Of a DNA stretch of 64,000 nucleotides, positions 52,413 to 61,863 are shown piece after piece. The stretch covers positions 1 to 64,000 of the forward strand of contig CAIPLM010000084.1 of the NCBI GenBank assembly GCA_903865895.1, written 5' to 3'. A program made the position numbers and the translations under genes. Each line of letters begins with the position of its first letter. Positions within the stretch are counted from its first letter, which is position 1. The notes beneath the pieces were generated by a model that saw only the letters and a list, made by a program, of their open reading frames with translations, searched no databases and had not been told where the DNA came from. Source of the stretch: an uncultured Rhodospirillales bacterium. Its GTDB lineage: Bacteria > Pseudomonadota > Alphaproteobacteria > Acetobacterales > Acetobacteraceae.

Positions 52413-53795
52413 TCAGCCGGCCAGCGCCGCGATGCGGGCCAGCGCCTCGTCGCGGCCGAGGGCGAGCAGGGTGGCGTCGATGCCGGGGCTGACCGTGCTG
52501 CCGGTGAGGGCGATGCGGAGCGGCTGGGCGATCTGGCCGAGCTTCTTGCCCTGCGCCTCGGCGAAGGCGCGCAGGGCGGCGTCGATCGCCTCGCGCTCGA
52601 AGTCGGTTCCGGCCAGGATCGTCTTGAAGCCGGCGAGCAAAGCGCGCCCCTCGTCGGTGAGGGCGGCGGCGGCCTTGGCGTCGAGCGGCAAGGGAAGGGG
52701 GCGGGCGAGGAATACCGCGGAATCAGCGAGTTCGATCATCGTCTTGGCCCGCTGCTTCAGCTCCGGCATCAGTGCGGCGATGCGCGGCGCGCCGGCGGTG
52801 AGATCGAGCCCCTCGCGCCCGGCGAGGCGGGCCAGCACCATCTCGGTGAGGCGGGCATCCTCGGCGGCGCGGATCCACACGCCGTTCAGATTGTTGAGCT
52901 TGGCGTAGTCCATCCTCGCGGCGCCGCGGTTGACGTCGACGATGTCGAACAGGCGGATCGCCTCGTCGCGCGAGATCACCTCGAGATCGCCGTGCGACCA
53001 GCCCAGCCGCATGAGGTAGTTGCAGAGGGCCTCGGGGAGATAGCCCTGGACGTCAAACTCCATCACCGAGACGGCGCCGTGGCGCTTGGAAAGCTTATGT
53101 CCGTCGGCGCCATGGATCAGCGGCACATGGGCGAAGCGTGGGCGCTCCCAGCCCATGGCGTCATAGATTTGCGCCTGGCGGAAGGTGTTGGTGAGGTGGT
53201 CATCGCCACGGATGACATGGGTGATTTCCATGTCATGGTCGTCCACCACCACCGCGTGCTGGTAGGTCGGCGTGCCGTCGCTGCGCAGGATGATCATGTC
53301 GTCGAGTTCGGCATTGGCGACGCGGACGGTGCCCTGTACGAGATCCTCCACCACGGTCTCGCCCTCTTGTGGGGCGCGCAGGCGAATGGCGGGGGCGACG
53401 TCGTTTGGCCCGGTGCCGGGATCGCGGTCGCGCCAGGGGCTGCGGACCTTGAGGCCGGGATTGGCCTCGCGCATCGCCTTCAGCTCATCGGCTGACAGCC
53501 AGCACTTGTACGCCTTCCCTGCGGCGACCATGGCGTGCGCGACCTCGGCATGCCGGGCGGCGCGCTTGGACTGGTAGACTGGCGGCGCGTCCGTCTCGAG
53601 GCCGAGCCAGGCCAGCCCGTCGAGGATCGCCTGGGTGGCGGCCTGGGTGCTCCGCTCCTTGTCGGTATCCTCGATGCGCAGCAGGAATTCGCCCCCGTGG
53701 TGGCGGCTGAACAAATAGTTGAACAGCGCGGTGCGGGCGCCGCCGATATGCAGCATGCCGGTGGGGCTCGGGGCGAAGCGGGTGCGGACGGTCAT
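52413..53795 (-). CDS. gltX: Glutamate-tRNA ligase
   Basis: 460-residue class I aminoacyl-tRNA synthetase. The HIGH-like motif is MLHIGGARTALFNYLF and the KMSKS-like motif is HKLSKRHG; the C-terminal anticodon-binding domain follows. The non-discriminating or discriminating character cannot be judged by eye. It is divergent from comEC (79 bases). Confidence 0.96.
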   Translation of the reverse strand: MTVRTRFAPSPTGMLHIGGARTALFNYLFSRHHGGEFLLRIEDTDKERSTQAATQAILDGLAWLGLETDAPPVYQSKRAARHAEVAHAMVAAGKAYKCWLSADELKAMREANPGLKVRSPWRDRDPGTGPNDVAPAIRLRAPQEGETVVEDLVQGTVRVANAELDDMIILRSDGTPTYQHAVVVDDHDMEITHVIRGDDHLTNTFRQAQIYDAMGWERPRFAHVPLIHGADGHKLSKRHGAVSVMEFDVQGYLPEALCNYLMRLGWSHGDLEVISRDEAIRLFDIVDVNRGAARMDYAKLNNLNGVWIRAAEDARLTEMVLARLAGREGLDLTAGAPRIAALMPELKQRAKTMIELADSAVFLARPLPLPLDAKAAAALTDEGRALLAGFKTILAGTDFEREAIDAALRAFAEAQGKKLGQIAQPLRIALTGSTVSPGIDATLLALGRDEALARIAALAG

Positions 53796-53874
53796 GGCTT
53801 GGTCTCTCGTCGAAGGGCCGCGCTTCTATCATGGGCTGGCGTTGCGTCGTAGCGTGGCAGTCATGCAGGCAGGC

Positions 53875-55992
53875 ATGAGCGACAGCCCGGCGGAGCCAGG
53901 CGCATTCACCCGATGGGTGGCGGGCGAGCGCGGGCGGTTCGCCGTGTGGCTGCCGGTGTGCATGGCGCTTGGGGCGGCGCTGTATTTCAGCCTGAAGAGC
54001 GAAATTCCGCCGGCGAGCGGGGCGGCGGCGGGGGTGTTGGCGCTGGCGGCGGCGTGGATTGCGCGGTCAGATTGGCTGCGCATTCCCGCGATCCTCGCCG
54101 TGGCGGCGCTGCTCGGCATGGCCTCGGCGCAATTCGCCACCTGGCGGGCGGCGCCGTTGGCCGATCTACCGAGCAAGGCGACGATCCTCACCGGCACAAT
54201 TCGGGCGGTGGAGCAGCTGCCAAATGGCCGGCGGGTGACGGTGGCGCAGGCCAGCCTCGATGGCGGTCCAGCGCAGGCGCGCCTATTGCGCATCCGCCTG
54301 CGTGGTGGGGATGAAACGCCGTTGCGCACCGGGGATGCCATCGAGGTGCGGGCCATGCTGAGCCGCCCGGCGATGCCGGCCTTCCCGGGGGGCTGGGATT
54401 TCCAGCGTGATGCCTTCTTCGCGGGTTTTGGCGGCTTCGGCTTCGCCCTGCGGCCCGTGGCGGTGCTGCGTCAGGGCGAGGTGGAAGGGTTGGCAGCGCG
54501 AGTGCAGGGGCTGCGCGAGGTGATCGTCGCGCGCATCGATGCCGCCCTGCCGCCCGTGCGCGGGGCGATCGCTGCCACGCTGCTGACCGGCGGCACGAGT
54601 TCGATCCCGGAGGCGGATCGCGCGGCGTTCCGCGATTCCGGCCTCGCGCATTTGCTGGCGATCGCCGGGCTGCATATCGGGGTGGTGATGCTCTGGGTGT
54701 TCGGCACCACGCGGCTGCTCTTGGCGCTGTCGGAGCGGGCGGCGCTCTACTGGCCGTTGAAGCCGATCGCCGCCATCGCCGCCTTGGCGGCCGGGTTGTT
54801 CTACATGGTGCTGACGAGCGCCCATGTGCCGATCGTCAGAAGTTTCGCCATGGCCTCCCTGGTGACGCTGGGCGTCATCGTCGGGCGGCGAGCGATGTCG
54901 CTGCGCGGGCTCGCCTTCGCCATGGCGGTGCTGGTGCTGCTGGCACCGCACGAGGTGATGGGGGTGAGCTTCCAGATGAGCTTCTCCGCGGTGCTGGCGC
55001 TGATCGCTGGCTATGAGGCGCTGCGGCCAGCGCTGGCTCGGCTGCATGGCAACGGCGCCTGGCATCGCCGCCTGCTCGGCCATGTCGTGGCGCTGGCGCT
55101 GACCAGCGCGCTCGCCGGCACTGCCTCCGCACCTTACGGGGCCTATCATTTCGGCCATGCGCAGCTCTACTACGTGTTCGCCAACATGGTGGCGGTGCCG
55201 CTGACCGCGCTGTGGGTGATGCCGGCGGGGATGCTGGCGCTGCTGCTGATGCCGCTGCACGCGGAGGGGCCGGCGCTGTGGGCGATGGGATGGGGGATCG
55301 AGGCGATCCTGTTCATCGGCCGCGCGGTGAGCGCCTGGCCGGAAGCGGTGATCGCGGTGCCGCATATGGCGCCCTGGGGGCTGCTGGTGCTGTCGCTCGG
55401 CCTCGCCTGGCTCGGCATCTGGCGCACACGGTTACGGCTGCTCGGACTTGTCGCGATCCTGGCCGGGCTGCTCTCGCCGCTGACGGCGCCGCCGCCTGAC
55501 GTGCTGGTGTCCGCTGATGCACGGCTGATCGGGCTGCGCACGGCGGAGGGGCATTACATCATCCCCGGCAAGGGCGGTTCGAAGCTGGTGCGGGAGAGCT
55601 GGCAGCAGGCCTGGGGCACCGACGCGCCGGCGAAGCCGCTGCCCGCGGGCCTGTCGCCGGGCGAGACCATGGAATGCGCCCGCAATGACTGCACCGCGCA
55701 GATCGGCGGTCAGACGATCCGGGTGCTGCGCGGCTCGCCGCAATGCGAAGGGGCGCTGGTGATCTCGCCCGAGCCGCTGCGGTTCAACTGCGCCACTCCG
55801 CCGGCGTACATCGACCGGTTCAGCGTGTGGCGGCACGGCGCCCACGCCGCCTGGGTGACGAAATCGGGGGTGACGATTGTCACCGACCGCGATGTGCGGG
55901 GCGAGCGGCCGTGGATTCCCCGCATGGTCAGCCGCAGCGCAATTCCGGCCGGCCTGCCGCAGGCGGCGCGGGATGACGTACCGGAGGAGTGA
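53875..55992 (+). CDS. comEC: ComEC/Rec2-family competence membrane protein
   Basis: 705 residues. It forms the inner-membrane channel for single-stranded DNA uptake. The N-terminal DUF4131 part is followed by the Competence domain with LAIAGLHIGVVMLWV (the H-x-G-V motif), VPIVRSFAMA, and many helices. The C-terminal metallo-beta-lactamase domain typical of full-length ComEC is not evident; the tail instead is about 165 residues without an HxHxDH motif, as in many alphaproteobacteria. The start is uncertain among ATG 53863 and 53875. It is divergent from gltX and convergent with the second gamma-glutamyltransferase-like gene. With dprA in the window it hints at natural transformation. Confidence 0.9.
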   Translation: MSDSPAEPGAFTRWVAGERGRFAVWLPVCMALGAALYFSLKSEIPPASGAAAGVLALAAAWIARSDWLRIPAILAVAALLGMASAQFATWRAAPLADLPSKATILTGTIRAVEQLPNGRRVTVAQASLDGGPAQARLLRIRLRGGDETPLRTGDAIEVRAMLSRPAMPAFPGGWDFQRDAFFAGFGGFGFALRPVAVLRQGEVEGLAARVQGLREVIVARIDAALPPVRGAIAATLLTGGTSSIPEADRAAFRDSGLAHLLAIAGLHIGVVMLWVFGTTRLLLALSERAALYWPLKPIAAIAALAAGLFYMVLTSAHVPIVRSFAMASLVTLGVIVGRRAMSLRGLAFAMAVLVLLAPHEVMGVSFQMSFSAVLALIAGYEALRPALARLHGNGAWHRRLLGHVVALALTSALAGTASAPYGAYHFGHAQLYYVFANMVAVPLTALWVMPAGMLALLLMPLHAEGPALWAMGWGIEAILFIGRAVSAWPEAVIAVPHMAPWGLLVLSLGLAWLGIWRTRLRLLGLVAILAGLLSPLTAPPPDVLVSADARLIGLRTAEGHYIIPGKGGSKLVRESWQQAWGTDAPAKPLPAGLSPGETMECARNDCTAQIGGQTIRVLRGSPQCEGALVISPEPLRFNCATPPAYIDRFSVWRHGAHAAWVTKSGVTIVTDRDVRGERPWIPRMVSRSAIPAGLPQAARDDVPEE

Positions 55993-55993
55993 G

Positions 55994-57625
55994 CTAGGCG
56001 ACCACTCCGACATAGCCGTCCCGCTGCGGGTCGGCGCCGCCTTCCAGCTTGCCGTCCCACATGGTGATGCCGTGCGGCGCGGCGAAGGGGAAGCTCATCG
56101 GCGAGCGCTTCACGCCATAGCCCATCGCTTCCACCGCGCGCTGAGTGGCGCGGGTGATGCGGTTGGAGATGTCGATATCGTTGGTGGTGGCGGAGAAGCG
56201 GGGGGCCTGCACGGCTTCCTGCATCGTCATGCCCCAATCCAGCACGTTCAGCAGCACCTGCAGGATCGCCACCCCAATCCAGGCGCCGCCGGGGGCGCCG
56301 AGGGTCACGACCGGGGCGTTGCCTTCCAGCACGATGGTGGGGGACATCGAGGAGAAGCGGCGCTTGCGCGGCGCGATGGAGCCGGCGCGGCCGGGCCGCG
56401 GGTCATACCAGTTCATCGCGCCGTTCAGCATGAAGCCGGTGCCGGGCGGGATGACGCCGGAGGGGGTGCCGAGCGTATGGGTGAGGGAGACCACCATGCC
56501 GGCGGCGTCCACGCAGGAGATCGTCGTGGTATGCTTGGCATCGCCGCAGACGCGGGGCAGGGAGGTTTTCTCTCCGGCCCGGATGCGCGCGGCGCAGGCA
56601 TCGGCGTAGCTGTCGGAGAGTAGCATATCGAGTGGCGGGGGGACGAAATCGGGGTCGCCGATATGGGTGTCCTTGTCGAGCCCGGCGATCTTCATCGCCT
56701 CGGCCAGCACGCGGATATACTCGGGGCTGTTGTGGCCCATCGCGGTGAGGTCGAACCGTTCGAGGATTCGCAGCATCTCGGCGATAACGATGCCGCCGGC
56801 CGGCGGCGGCGGGGCGGCGATGCGGCGGCCGCGATAGGTGATTTCCAGCGGCTTGTGCTCACGCACACGGAATTCCGCGAGGTCGGAAAGTGACAGCAGC
56901 CCGCCATTGGCCCGCATGTCAGTGTCGATGCGGGCGGCGATGGCGCCGGTGAAGAAGCTCTCGGCGCCGTTGGCGGCAATCTCGGCCAGCGTGGCGGCGA
57001 GCTCGGGGTTGACCACCGTGTCTCCCACCCGCTTCGGCGCGCCGTCGCGCATGTAAAGGCGGGTGCCGTCCGGGGTGTAGGACAGCTTGGCCGCGTAGCC
57101 GGCACGGCCATAGGCGGCCTCGTTCATGGTGAACATCGCCGAGACGTGCGGGCGGACCACCCAGCCCTCCCTCGCGAAGCGGATCGCCGGGCCGAACAGG
57201 CTGGCCCAGTCGCGCCGGCCGAAACGGGCATGGGCGGCCTCGAACACCCGGAGAATGCCGGGGGTGGTGACCGCCTGGTGGCCGACTTCGTTGACCGCGC
57301 CTTTCAGCACATAGCCGTAGCCGTCCGAACATTCGCGCTCGAAGATGCCCTCCCACATCTCCGGCGTCGCCGCCGCAGGGCAGGTGGACAGCCCATCGAG
57401 GATGATGTGGCTGCCGGATTTCGGGTCGAACACCTGCATGGAGCCGAGGCCGCCGATGCCGCACATCATCGGATCGACCACGCCCTGGGTGAAGGCGCAG
57501 GCGAGCACGGCATCCACCGCGCTCCCGCCGAGGGCCAGCACCTCGGTGCCCGCCTCCACCGCCTCGGGCTGTGGCGCGACGATCATCGCCCGGGGCTCGG
57601 GCAGGCGGCGGATGGGGCGGGGCAT
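55994..57625 (-). CDS. Gamma-glutamyltransferase-family (Ntn) hydrolase, paralogue 2
   Basis: 543 residues, close relative of the protein at 23588-25198 with shared blocks GHNSPEYIR, HTLGTPSGV and DGxLEGGADP. The nucleophile is Thr366 in KHTTTISCVD. No signal peptide; the ATG 57625 is preceded by AAGGAG. At the position of the gamma-glutamyl-binding Arg block it reads LDGLSTCP, so there is no Arg and the substrate should differ from glutathione. It stands alone between comEC and lexA, tail to tail with comEC (one base apart). Enzymatic class is clear; substrate unknown. Confidence 0.88.
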   Translation of the reverse strand: MPRPIRRLPEPRAMIVAPQPEAVEAGTEVLALGGSAVDAVLACAFTQGVVDPMMCGIGGLGSMQVFDPKSGSHIILDGLSTCPAAATPEMWEGIFERECSDGYGYVLKGAVNEVGHQAVTTPGILRVFEAAHARFGRRDWASLFGPAIRFAREGWVVRPHVSAMFTMNEAAYGRAGYAAKLSYTPDGTRLYMRDGAPKRVGDTVVNPELAATLAEIAANGAESFFTGAIAARIDTDMRANGGLLSLSDLAEFRVREHKPLEITYRGRRIAAPPPPAGGIVIAEMLRILERFDLTAMGHNSPEYIRVLAEAMKIAGLDKDTHIGDPDFVPPPLDMLLSDSYADACAARIRAGEKTSLPRVCGDAKHTTTISCVDAAGMVVSLTHTLGTPSGVIPPGTGFMLNGAMNWYDPRPGRAGSIAPRKRRFSSMSPTIVLEGNAPVVTLGAPGGAWIGVAILQVLLNVLDWGMTMQEAVQAPRFSATTNDIDISNRITRATQRAVEAMGYGVKRSPMSFPFAAPHGITMWDGKLEGGADPQRDGYVGVVA

Positions 57626-57687
57626 GACGGGCTCCTTCTTGCTCCGCCTAACCTGCCGTCAGCCGCCACCCCGGCGCAAGCCTGGGT

Positions 57688-58407
57688 TCAGTAGTGCCGG
57701 AGCAGCCCGATCAGCCTGCCCTGCACGCGCACCTTGTCGGCCGGGTAGATCTGCGTCTTGAAGGCGGCGTTGGCCGGCTCGAGCGCGATCGAATTGCCGC
57801 GGCGGCGCAGGCGCTTCAGCGTGACGTCCTGCTCATCGACCAGGGCGACCACGATATCCCCGGTATCCGCGGTATCGGAGCGGCGGATGATCACCGTGTC
57901 GCCGTCCCAGATCCCGGCATCGATCATCGACTCGCCATCGACTTCGAGGGCGAAATGCTCGCCAGTGCCGAGCATGGCGGCGGGCAGGTCGATCGTGCGG
58001 GTGGTATCGCCCAGCGCCTCGATCGGCAGGCCGGCGGCGATGCGGCCGTAGAGTGGGAGCTGGACCGAGGTAGCGTCATTCGCCGTCTTCACCCCGGTAA
58101 GGCGGGGGCTGAAATCGCCGCGGATGACGTTCGGCGCAAACGAAGCCCCGGTCTCACCGATCTCGGCCATGGCCTTGTCGCGTGCGGCGATGTCACCGGG
58201 CATGCGCACGACCTCGAGCGCGCGGGCGCGGTGATGGCGGCGCTGGAGGAAGCCGCGCTCCTCGAGCGCGGAAATCAGGCGGTGGATACCGGACTTGGAG
58301 CGCAGGTTCAGCGCGTCCTTCATTTCCTCGAAGCTGGGGGAGAAACCGGTGGTGCGCAGGTGGCGATCGATGAAGGTGAGCAGTTCGTGCTGCTTGCGGG
58401 TGAGCAT
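57688..58407 (-). CDS. lexA: LexA repressor
   Basis: 239-residue SOS repressor. The N-terminal winged helix contains [30 protein letters not shown]; the auto-cleavage region and serine peptidase domain are present, with the nucleophile Ser in [12 protein letters not shown] and the catalytic Lys in [17 protein letters not shown]. The start is ATG 58407 with AGGAG eight bases ahead. A GTTC-N7-GTTC site lies 51-65 bases upstream, so lexA should control itself. It is the usual neighbour of moeA in alphaproteobacteria. Confidence 0.96.
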   Translation of the reverse strand: MLTRKQHELLTFIDRHLRTTGFSPSFEEMKDALNLRSKSGIHRLISALEERGFLQRRHHRARALEVVRMPGDIAARDKAMAEIGETGASFAPNVIRGDFSPRLTGVKTANDATSVQLPLYGRIAAGLPIEALGDTTRTIDLPAAMLGTGEHFALEVDGESMIDAGIWDGDTVIIRRSDTADTGDIVVALVDEQDVTLKRLRRRGNSIALEPANAAFKTQIYPADKVRVQGRLIGLLRHY

Positions 58408-58457
58408 GTGAGGAACTCCTGTGGGCCGTTCGGAACAAAGCGGCAACGCATGCGCAG

Positions 58458-58487
58458 GTTCTATTTAAGTTCCACCGGCGGTGTCAA
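58458..58487 (-). promoter_or_regulatory. LexA operator (SOS box) and -35 box of lexA
   Basis: GTTC-TATTTAA-GTTC at 58458-58472 is a perfect alphaproteobacterial SOS box. A consensus TTGACA -35 hexamer on the minus strand (complement of 58482-58487) stands just before it; the box then covers the expected -10 region. No clear -10 hexamer other than this AT-rich stretch is seen. Confidence 0.85.
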
Positions 58488-58493
58488 ACTTAT

Positions 58494-59699
58494 TCACAGG
58501 CCAAGCAGGTCAAGACGGATAATTGGCAAGATTTCGCCGGATTTCGCGGGCGGCGCATGGGGCGGACGCAGGATCAGGGCGTCCGACTCGGCCAGCAGAC
58601 GCAGCATTGCGGAATCCTGGCGGGTGAAGGCGGTGGCGACCGCGTTGCCCGCGGAGTCATGACTGAGGCGCGCGCGCAGATGGTCGGCGCGGTGGTCGTT
58701 GGCCGGCAGGTCGGCGCCGAGAATGGCGTGGCTGACCGGCGGCGGGGCGCCGGGGAGGCCGGAGAGCACGCGTAGCGCCGGCAGCAGGAACAGGATGGCA
58801 GTGATCAGCGAGGAGACCGGGTTGCCTGGCAGGCCGAGCAGCGGCACGTCGCCCAGCGCACCATGGATCAACGGCTTGCCCGGCCGCATGGCGATTTTCC
58901 AGAAATCGATCACCAAGCCGGCGGGGGCCAGGGCGGACTGGATCAGGTCATGCTCGCCGACCGAGGCGCCGCCGGTGGTGACCATGATGTCGCAGGAACG
59001 CGCCCCCGCAGCGGCTGCGGCGATGGCGGCGCTGTCATCAGGGGCGACCGGCAGGACCACGGCCTCGCCACCGCAGGCCTGCACCAGGGCGGCAAGGGCG
59101 TGTGAGTTTGAGGAGACGATGCCTCCCGAAGGGATCGGCTCGCCGGGCAAAGCGATCTCGTCGCCGGTGGCGAGGATGGCGACGCGGGGGCGGCGATGGA
59201 CGGCGACCCAGGGGTGGTTGCCGGCGGCCATCAGGCCGATTTCCCGTGCATTCAACAGCTTGCCGGCGGGGACCAACACATCACCGGAGGCGAAATCCTG
59301 CCCGGCGCGGCGGATATGGCGCTTGGCGACCACGGCCTCGTTCACCGTCACGCGCTCCCCGTCGCGGGTGGCGTCCTCCTGCAGCAGGATCGCGTCGGCG
59401 CCGGTGGGAACGATGCTGCCGGTGAACAGGCGCAGGGCCTGGCCGGGAGCGAGCACGCCGGGCCAGGGATGGCCGGCGGGGGCGGAGCCGACGACGTCGA
59501 GCACCGCGCCGAGCGTGCCGTCTTCGGCACGGAGCGCGTAGCCGTCCATCGCCGAGACGTCCTGCGGCGGCTGGGTGAGGCGGGCGGCGACCGGCTGCGC
59601 GTTTACCCGGCCCCAGGCGGCGGCGAGCGGCACGATTTCGGCCGCGGTGGGGCGTAGCCCGGCGAGAATGCGGGCGCGGGCCTCGTCGACGCTGATCAT
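58494..59699 (-). CDS. moeA: Molybdopterin molybdenumtransferase MoeA
   Basis: 401 residues. It inserts molybdenum into molybdopterin. Conserved segments: PPQDVSAMDGYALRAED, FTGSIVPTGADAILLQED, ILATGDEIALPGEPIPSG, VTTGGASVGEHD, FWKIAMRPGKPLIHG and LPGNPVSSL. Full length. The start ATG 59699 overlaps the stop of the upstream PPOX-family gene by four bases. Its stop lies directly beside the lexA promoter. Confidence 0.96.
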   Translation of the reverse strand: MISVDEARARILAGLRPTAAEIVPLAAAWGRVNAQPVAARLTQPPQDVSAMDGYALRAEDGTLGAVLDVVGSAPAGHPWPGVLAPGQALRLFTGSIVPTGADAILLQEDATRDGERVTVNEAVVAKRHIRRAGQDFASGDVLVPAGKLLNAREIGLMAAGNHPWVAVHRRPRVAILATGDEIALPGEPIPSGGIVSSNSHALAALVQACGGEAVVLPVAPDDSAAIAAAAAGARSCDIMVTTGGASVGEHDLIQSALAPAGLVIDFWKIAMRPGKPLIHGALGDVPLLGLPGNPVSSLITAILFLLPALRVLSGLPGAPPPVSHAILGADLPANDHRADHLRARLSHDSAGNAVATAFTRQDSAMLRLLAESDALILRPPHAPPAKSGEILPIIRLDLLGL

Positions 59700-60070
59700 C
59701 GGGCTTGGGTGATCCGGATCACGGCACGCGCGTGGCCACGCAGCTTGGCGAACAGGCCGATCAGCTGCTTCCAGGGGAAATACTTGCGGTCGAGCAGGGC
59801 CATGGCGTGGTCCGCCTCGGGCCCGGTGACGATCTCGGCCTGGGCGTCGACCCAGTCGCCCAGCACCTCGCCGCGCATGGTGCAGGGGGCGAGCCGCACC
59901 TTGGGATTACGGCGCACCCGTTTCACCTTGAAGCTATCGGCGGTGCTGTAGACGTAGAAACGGTCGGGCGCGGCCGGGTCGGCGGCGAACCATAGCGGCG
60001 TTTTCACGCCCCTTCCGTCGCGGCGGAAGGATTCGAGGTTGATGTAGCGGTGTTGGGCGATCTGCCGCAT
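59696..60070 (-). CDS. PPOX-class flavin/F420-dependent oxidoreductase-like protein
   Basis: 124 residues with the split beta-barrel of the pyridoxamine oxidase-like family: KTPLWFAADPAAPDRFYVYSTADSFKVKRVRRNP, VRLAPCTMRGEVLGDWVDAQAEI and FPWKQLIGLF match the PPOX F420-related (Rv2074-like) subfamily. Cofactor unknown: FMN or haem-degradation product binding also occur in the fold. The stop and the moeA start overlap (ATGA), so it is the first gene of that unit. Confidence 0.82.
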   Translation of the reverse strand: MRQIAQHRYINLESFRRDGRGVKTPLWFAADPAAPDRFYVYSTADSFKVKRVRRNPKVRLAPCTMRGEVLGDWVDAQAEIVTGPEADHAMALLDRKYFPWKQLIGLFAKLRGHARAVIRITQAR

Positions 60071-60086
60071 CGTTGGCCTCCTCCGG

Positions 60087-60656
60087 CTAGGCAGCCTGCT
60101 TGGCGGCGGCGGCGCGCTGAATGCCGCGCCACACCTTATAGGCGATCACCACCACGAGGCAGGCGCCGACACCGGCCAGCATCCAGTAGACACCATCCGG
60201 CCCCAGAAATTCCGCGAGATACCAACCGCCAGCGACGAAGCTGGTGGCCCAGAGGCCGGCGGCGATGAAGTTCCAGAAGGCGAACTTCGCCCAGTTCATC
60301 CCGGCCACGCCGCAGGCCGCGGACGAGACGTTGCGGATACCATAGACGAAGCGAAAGGAGAGCACGAACAGCGTGCCGTAGCGGTCGAGAAAGCCGAGGG
60401 CCTGCACCAGCCGGCGCTCCGCGCCCGGAATCCGCTTGGCAACGCCGGCGCCGAATTTGCGGCCGAGGGTGAACCATACTTGGTCACCGAGGTAGGAGCC
60501 GAGCCAGACGCTGACCAGGAGATACCAAGGATTGATCATCCCGGTCGCCTTGCCAGCGGCGGAGGCCAGCAGGACAAAGGTTTCGCCTTCGAAGAATGCC
60601 CATGCGGCGGCTCCGAGATAGGCGAGTGCTCCCCATTCGGCCCAGAATTCAGCCAC
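60087..60656 (-). CDS. DedA-family membrane protein
   Basis: 189 residues with four or five membrane segments. The SNARE-associated/DedA motif is seen in YLGDQVWFTLGRKFG, then the arginine region FVLSFRFVYGIRNVSSAACGVAGMNWAKF, which carries the F-x-R-x3-G-x-R-like residues important for these proteins. Members help recycle undecaprenyl phosphate or phospholipids. The start is GTG 60656 with GGGAG 11 bases ahead. It is the first gene after a 93-base gap from mtnA. Confidence 0.9.
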   Translation of the reverse strand: MAEFWAEWGALAYLGAAAWAFFEGETFVLLASAAGKATGMINPWYLLVSVWLGSYLGDQVWFTLGRKFGAGVAKRIPGAERRLVQALGFLDRYGTLFVLSFRFVYGIRNVSSAACGVAGMNWAKFAFWNFIAAGLWATSFVAGGWYLAEFLGPDGVYWMLAGVGACLVVVIAYKVWRGIQRAAAAKQAA

Positions 60657-60701
60657 CTCGACGTTTACTCCCGATAATCCGCATCTCTACAGTTTGACGC
60701 T

Positions 60702-60720
60702 GCTTGCCCACAGAGCAAGC
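60702..60720. other. Stem-loop between mtnA and the DedA gene
   Basis: GCTTGC/GCAAGC arms (60702-60707, 60715-60720) with a seven-base loop, in a 93-base gap with no gene. On the plus strand it is followed by TTAATCTTG; no gene needs a plus-strand terminator here, so it may be a leader element of the DedA gene or an end of the mtnA transcript. Confidence 0.3.
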
Positions 60721-60749
60721 TTAATCTTGTGTAAGTTAAGAGATGCCCC

Positions 60750-61838
60750 TCAGGCGCGCTCGGGGAAAAGGCCGAGCAGCCCGGATTCGCTGGCGGCGCA
60801 ACGCCCGCGCTCAGTGATCAGGCCGGTGACCAGGCGGGAAGGAGTGACGTCGAAGGCCGGGTTGGCGCCGGGGCTTCCGGTGGGCGCGATGCGCACGGTG
60901 GTGATGTTGCCGTCCATCGCGCGGCCGCTGATGGTGGTGACCTCGCTCGATGCGCGCTCCTCGATCGGGATTTCGCGCACCCCATCGGCGATCGTCCAGT
61001 CGATGGTGGAGGAGGGCACCGCGACCCAGAAGGGCACGCCGTTATCATGCGCGGCCAGGGCCTTGAGATAGGTGCCGATCTTGTTCGCGACATCGCCGAT
61101 GCGGGTGGTGCGGTCGGTGCCGACGATGACGAGATCGACCATGCCGTGCTGCATCAGGTGGCCGCCGGCATTGTCGGCGATCACGGTGTGGCGCACGCCG
61201 TGGCTGCCAAGCTCGAAGGCGGTGAGCAGGGCGCCCTGGTTGCGCGGGCGGGTCTCGTCGACCCACACGTGGAGATCGATCCCCTGGTCATGCGCCATGT
61301 AGATCGGCGCGAGCGCGGTGCCCCAATCGACGGTGGCGAGCCAGCCGGCGTTGCAGTGGGTGAGGATGTTGACGGTGCGGCCGGGCTTGGCGAGGCCGGT
61401 GATCAGCTCGATCCCGTGGCGGCCGATGGCGGCGCACATCGCGACGTCCTCATCGGCGATCGCGGCAGCCTCGGCATAGGCGGCGGCAACACGGGCGCGG
61501 GGCTCGAGCGGGCGCAGCCGGGCCAACATGCGGTCGAGCGCCCATTGCAGGTTGACGGCGGTGGGCCGCGTGGCGGCGAGCAGCGCGGCATCGCGCTCCA
61601 TCGCGGCGCTACCGGGATCGGCTCGGAGCGCGAGGCAGAGACCGTAGGCGGCCACCGCGCCGATCAGGGGCGCGCCACGGACCTGCATGGCGCGGATGGC
61701 GTGGGCAGCGGCGGCAACATCGGTGAGGCGCAGCACATCCACCGCCCAGGGCAGACGGGTCTGGTCGAAGATGTGGACGGACCAGCCATCCTGTTCATTG
61801 ACCCAAACGCTGCGGTAGGGCGTGCCGTCGATCTTCAT
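60750..61838 (-). CDS. mtnA: S-methyl-5-thioribose-1-phosphate isomerase
   Basis: 362 residues of the methionine salvage/eIF2B-like fold. The conserved blocks are [26 protein letters not shown] (active-site Cys), [17 protein letters not shown], and the active-site Asp in [18 protein letters not shown]. It converts methylthioribose-1-phosphate into methylthioribulose-1-phosphate. The start at 61838 ([13 protein letters not shown]) is chosen over TTG/ATG further upstream on homology. No other methionine salvage gene (mtnB, mtnC, mtnD, mtnP) is visible. Confidence 0.95.
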   Translation of the reverse strand: MKIDGTPYRSVWVNEQDGWSVHIFDQTRLPWAVDVLRLTDVAAAAHAIRAMQVRGAPLIGAVAAYGLCLALRADPGSAAMERDAALLAATRPTAVNLQWALDRMLARLRPLEPRARVAAAYAEAAAIADEDVAMCAAIGRHGIELITGLAKPGRTVNILTHCNAGWLATVDWGTALAPIYMAHDQGIDLHVWVDETRPRNQGALLTAFELGSHGVRHTVIADNAGGHLMQHGMVDLVIVGTDRTTRIGDVANKIGTYLKALAAHDNGVPFWVAVPSSTIDWTIADGVREIPIEERASSEVTTISGRAMDGNITTVRIAPTGSPGANPAFDVTPSRLVTGLITERGRCAASESGLLGLFPERA

Positions 61839-61863
61839 GCTGATTTTCCGGGGGAGTGGGTGG

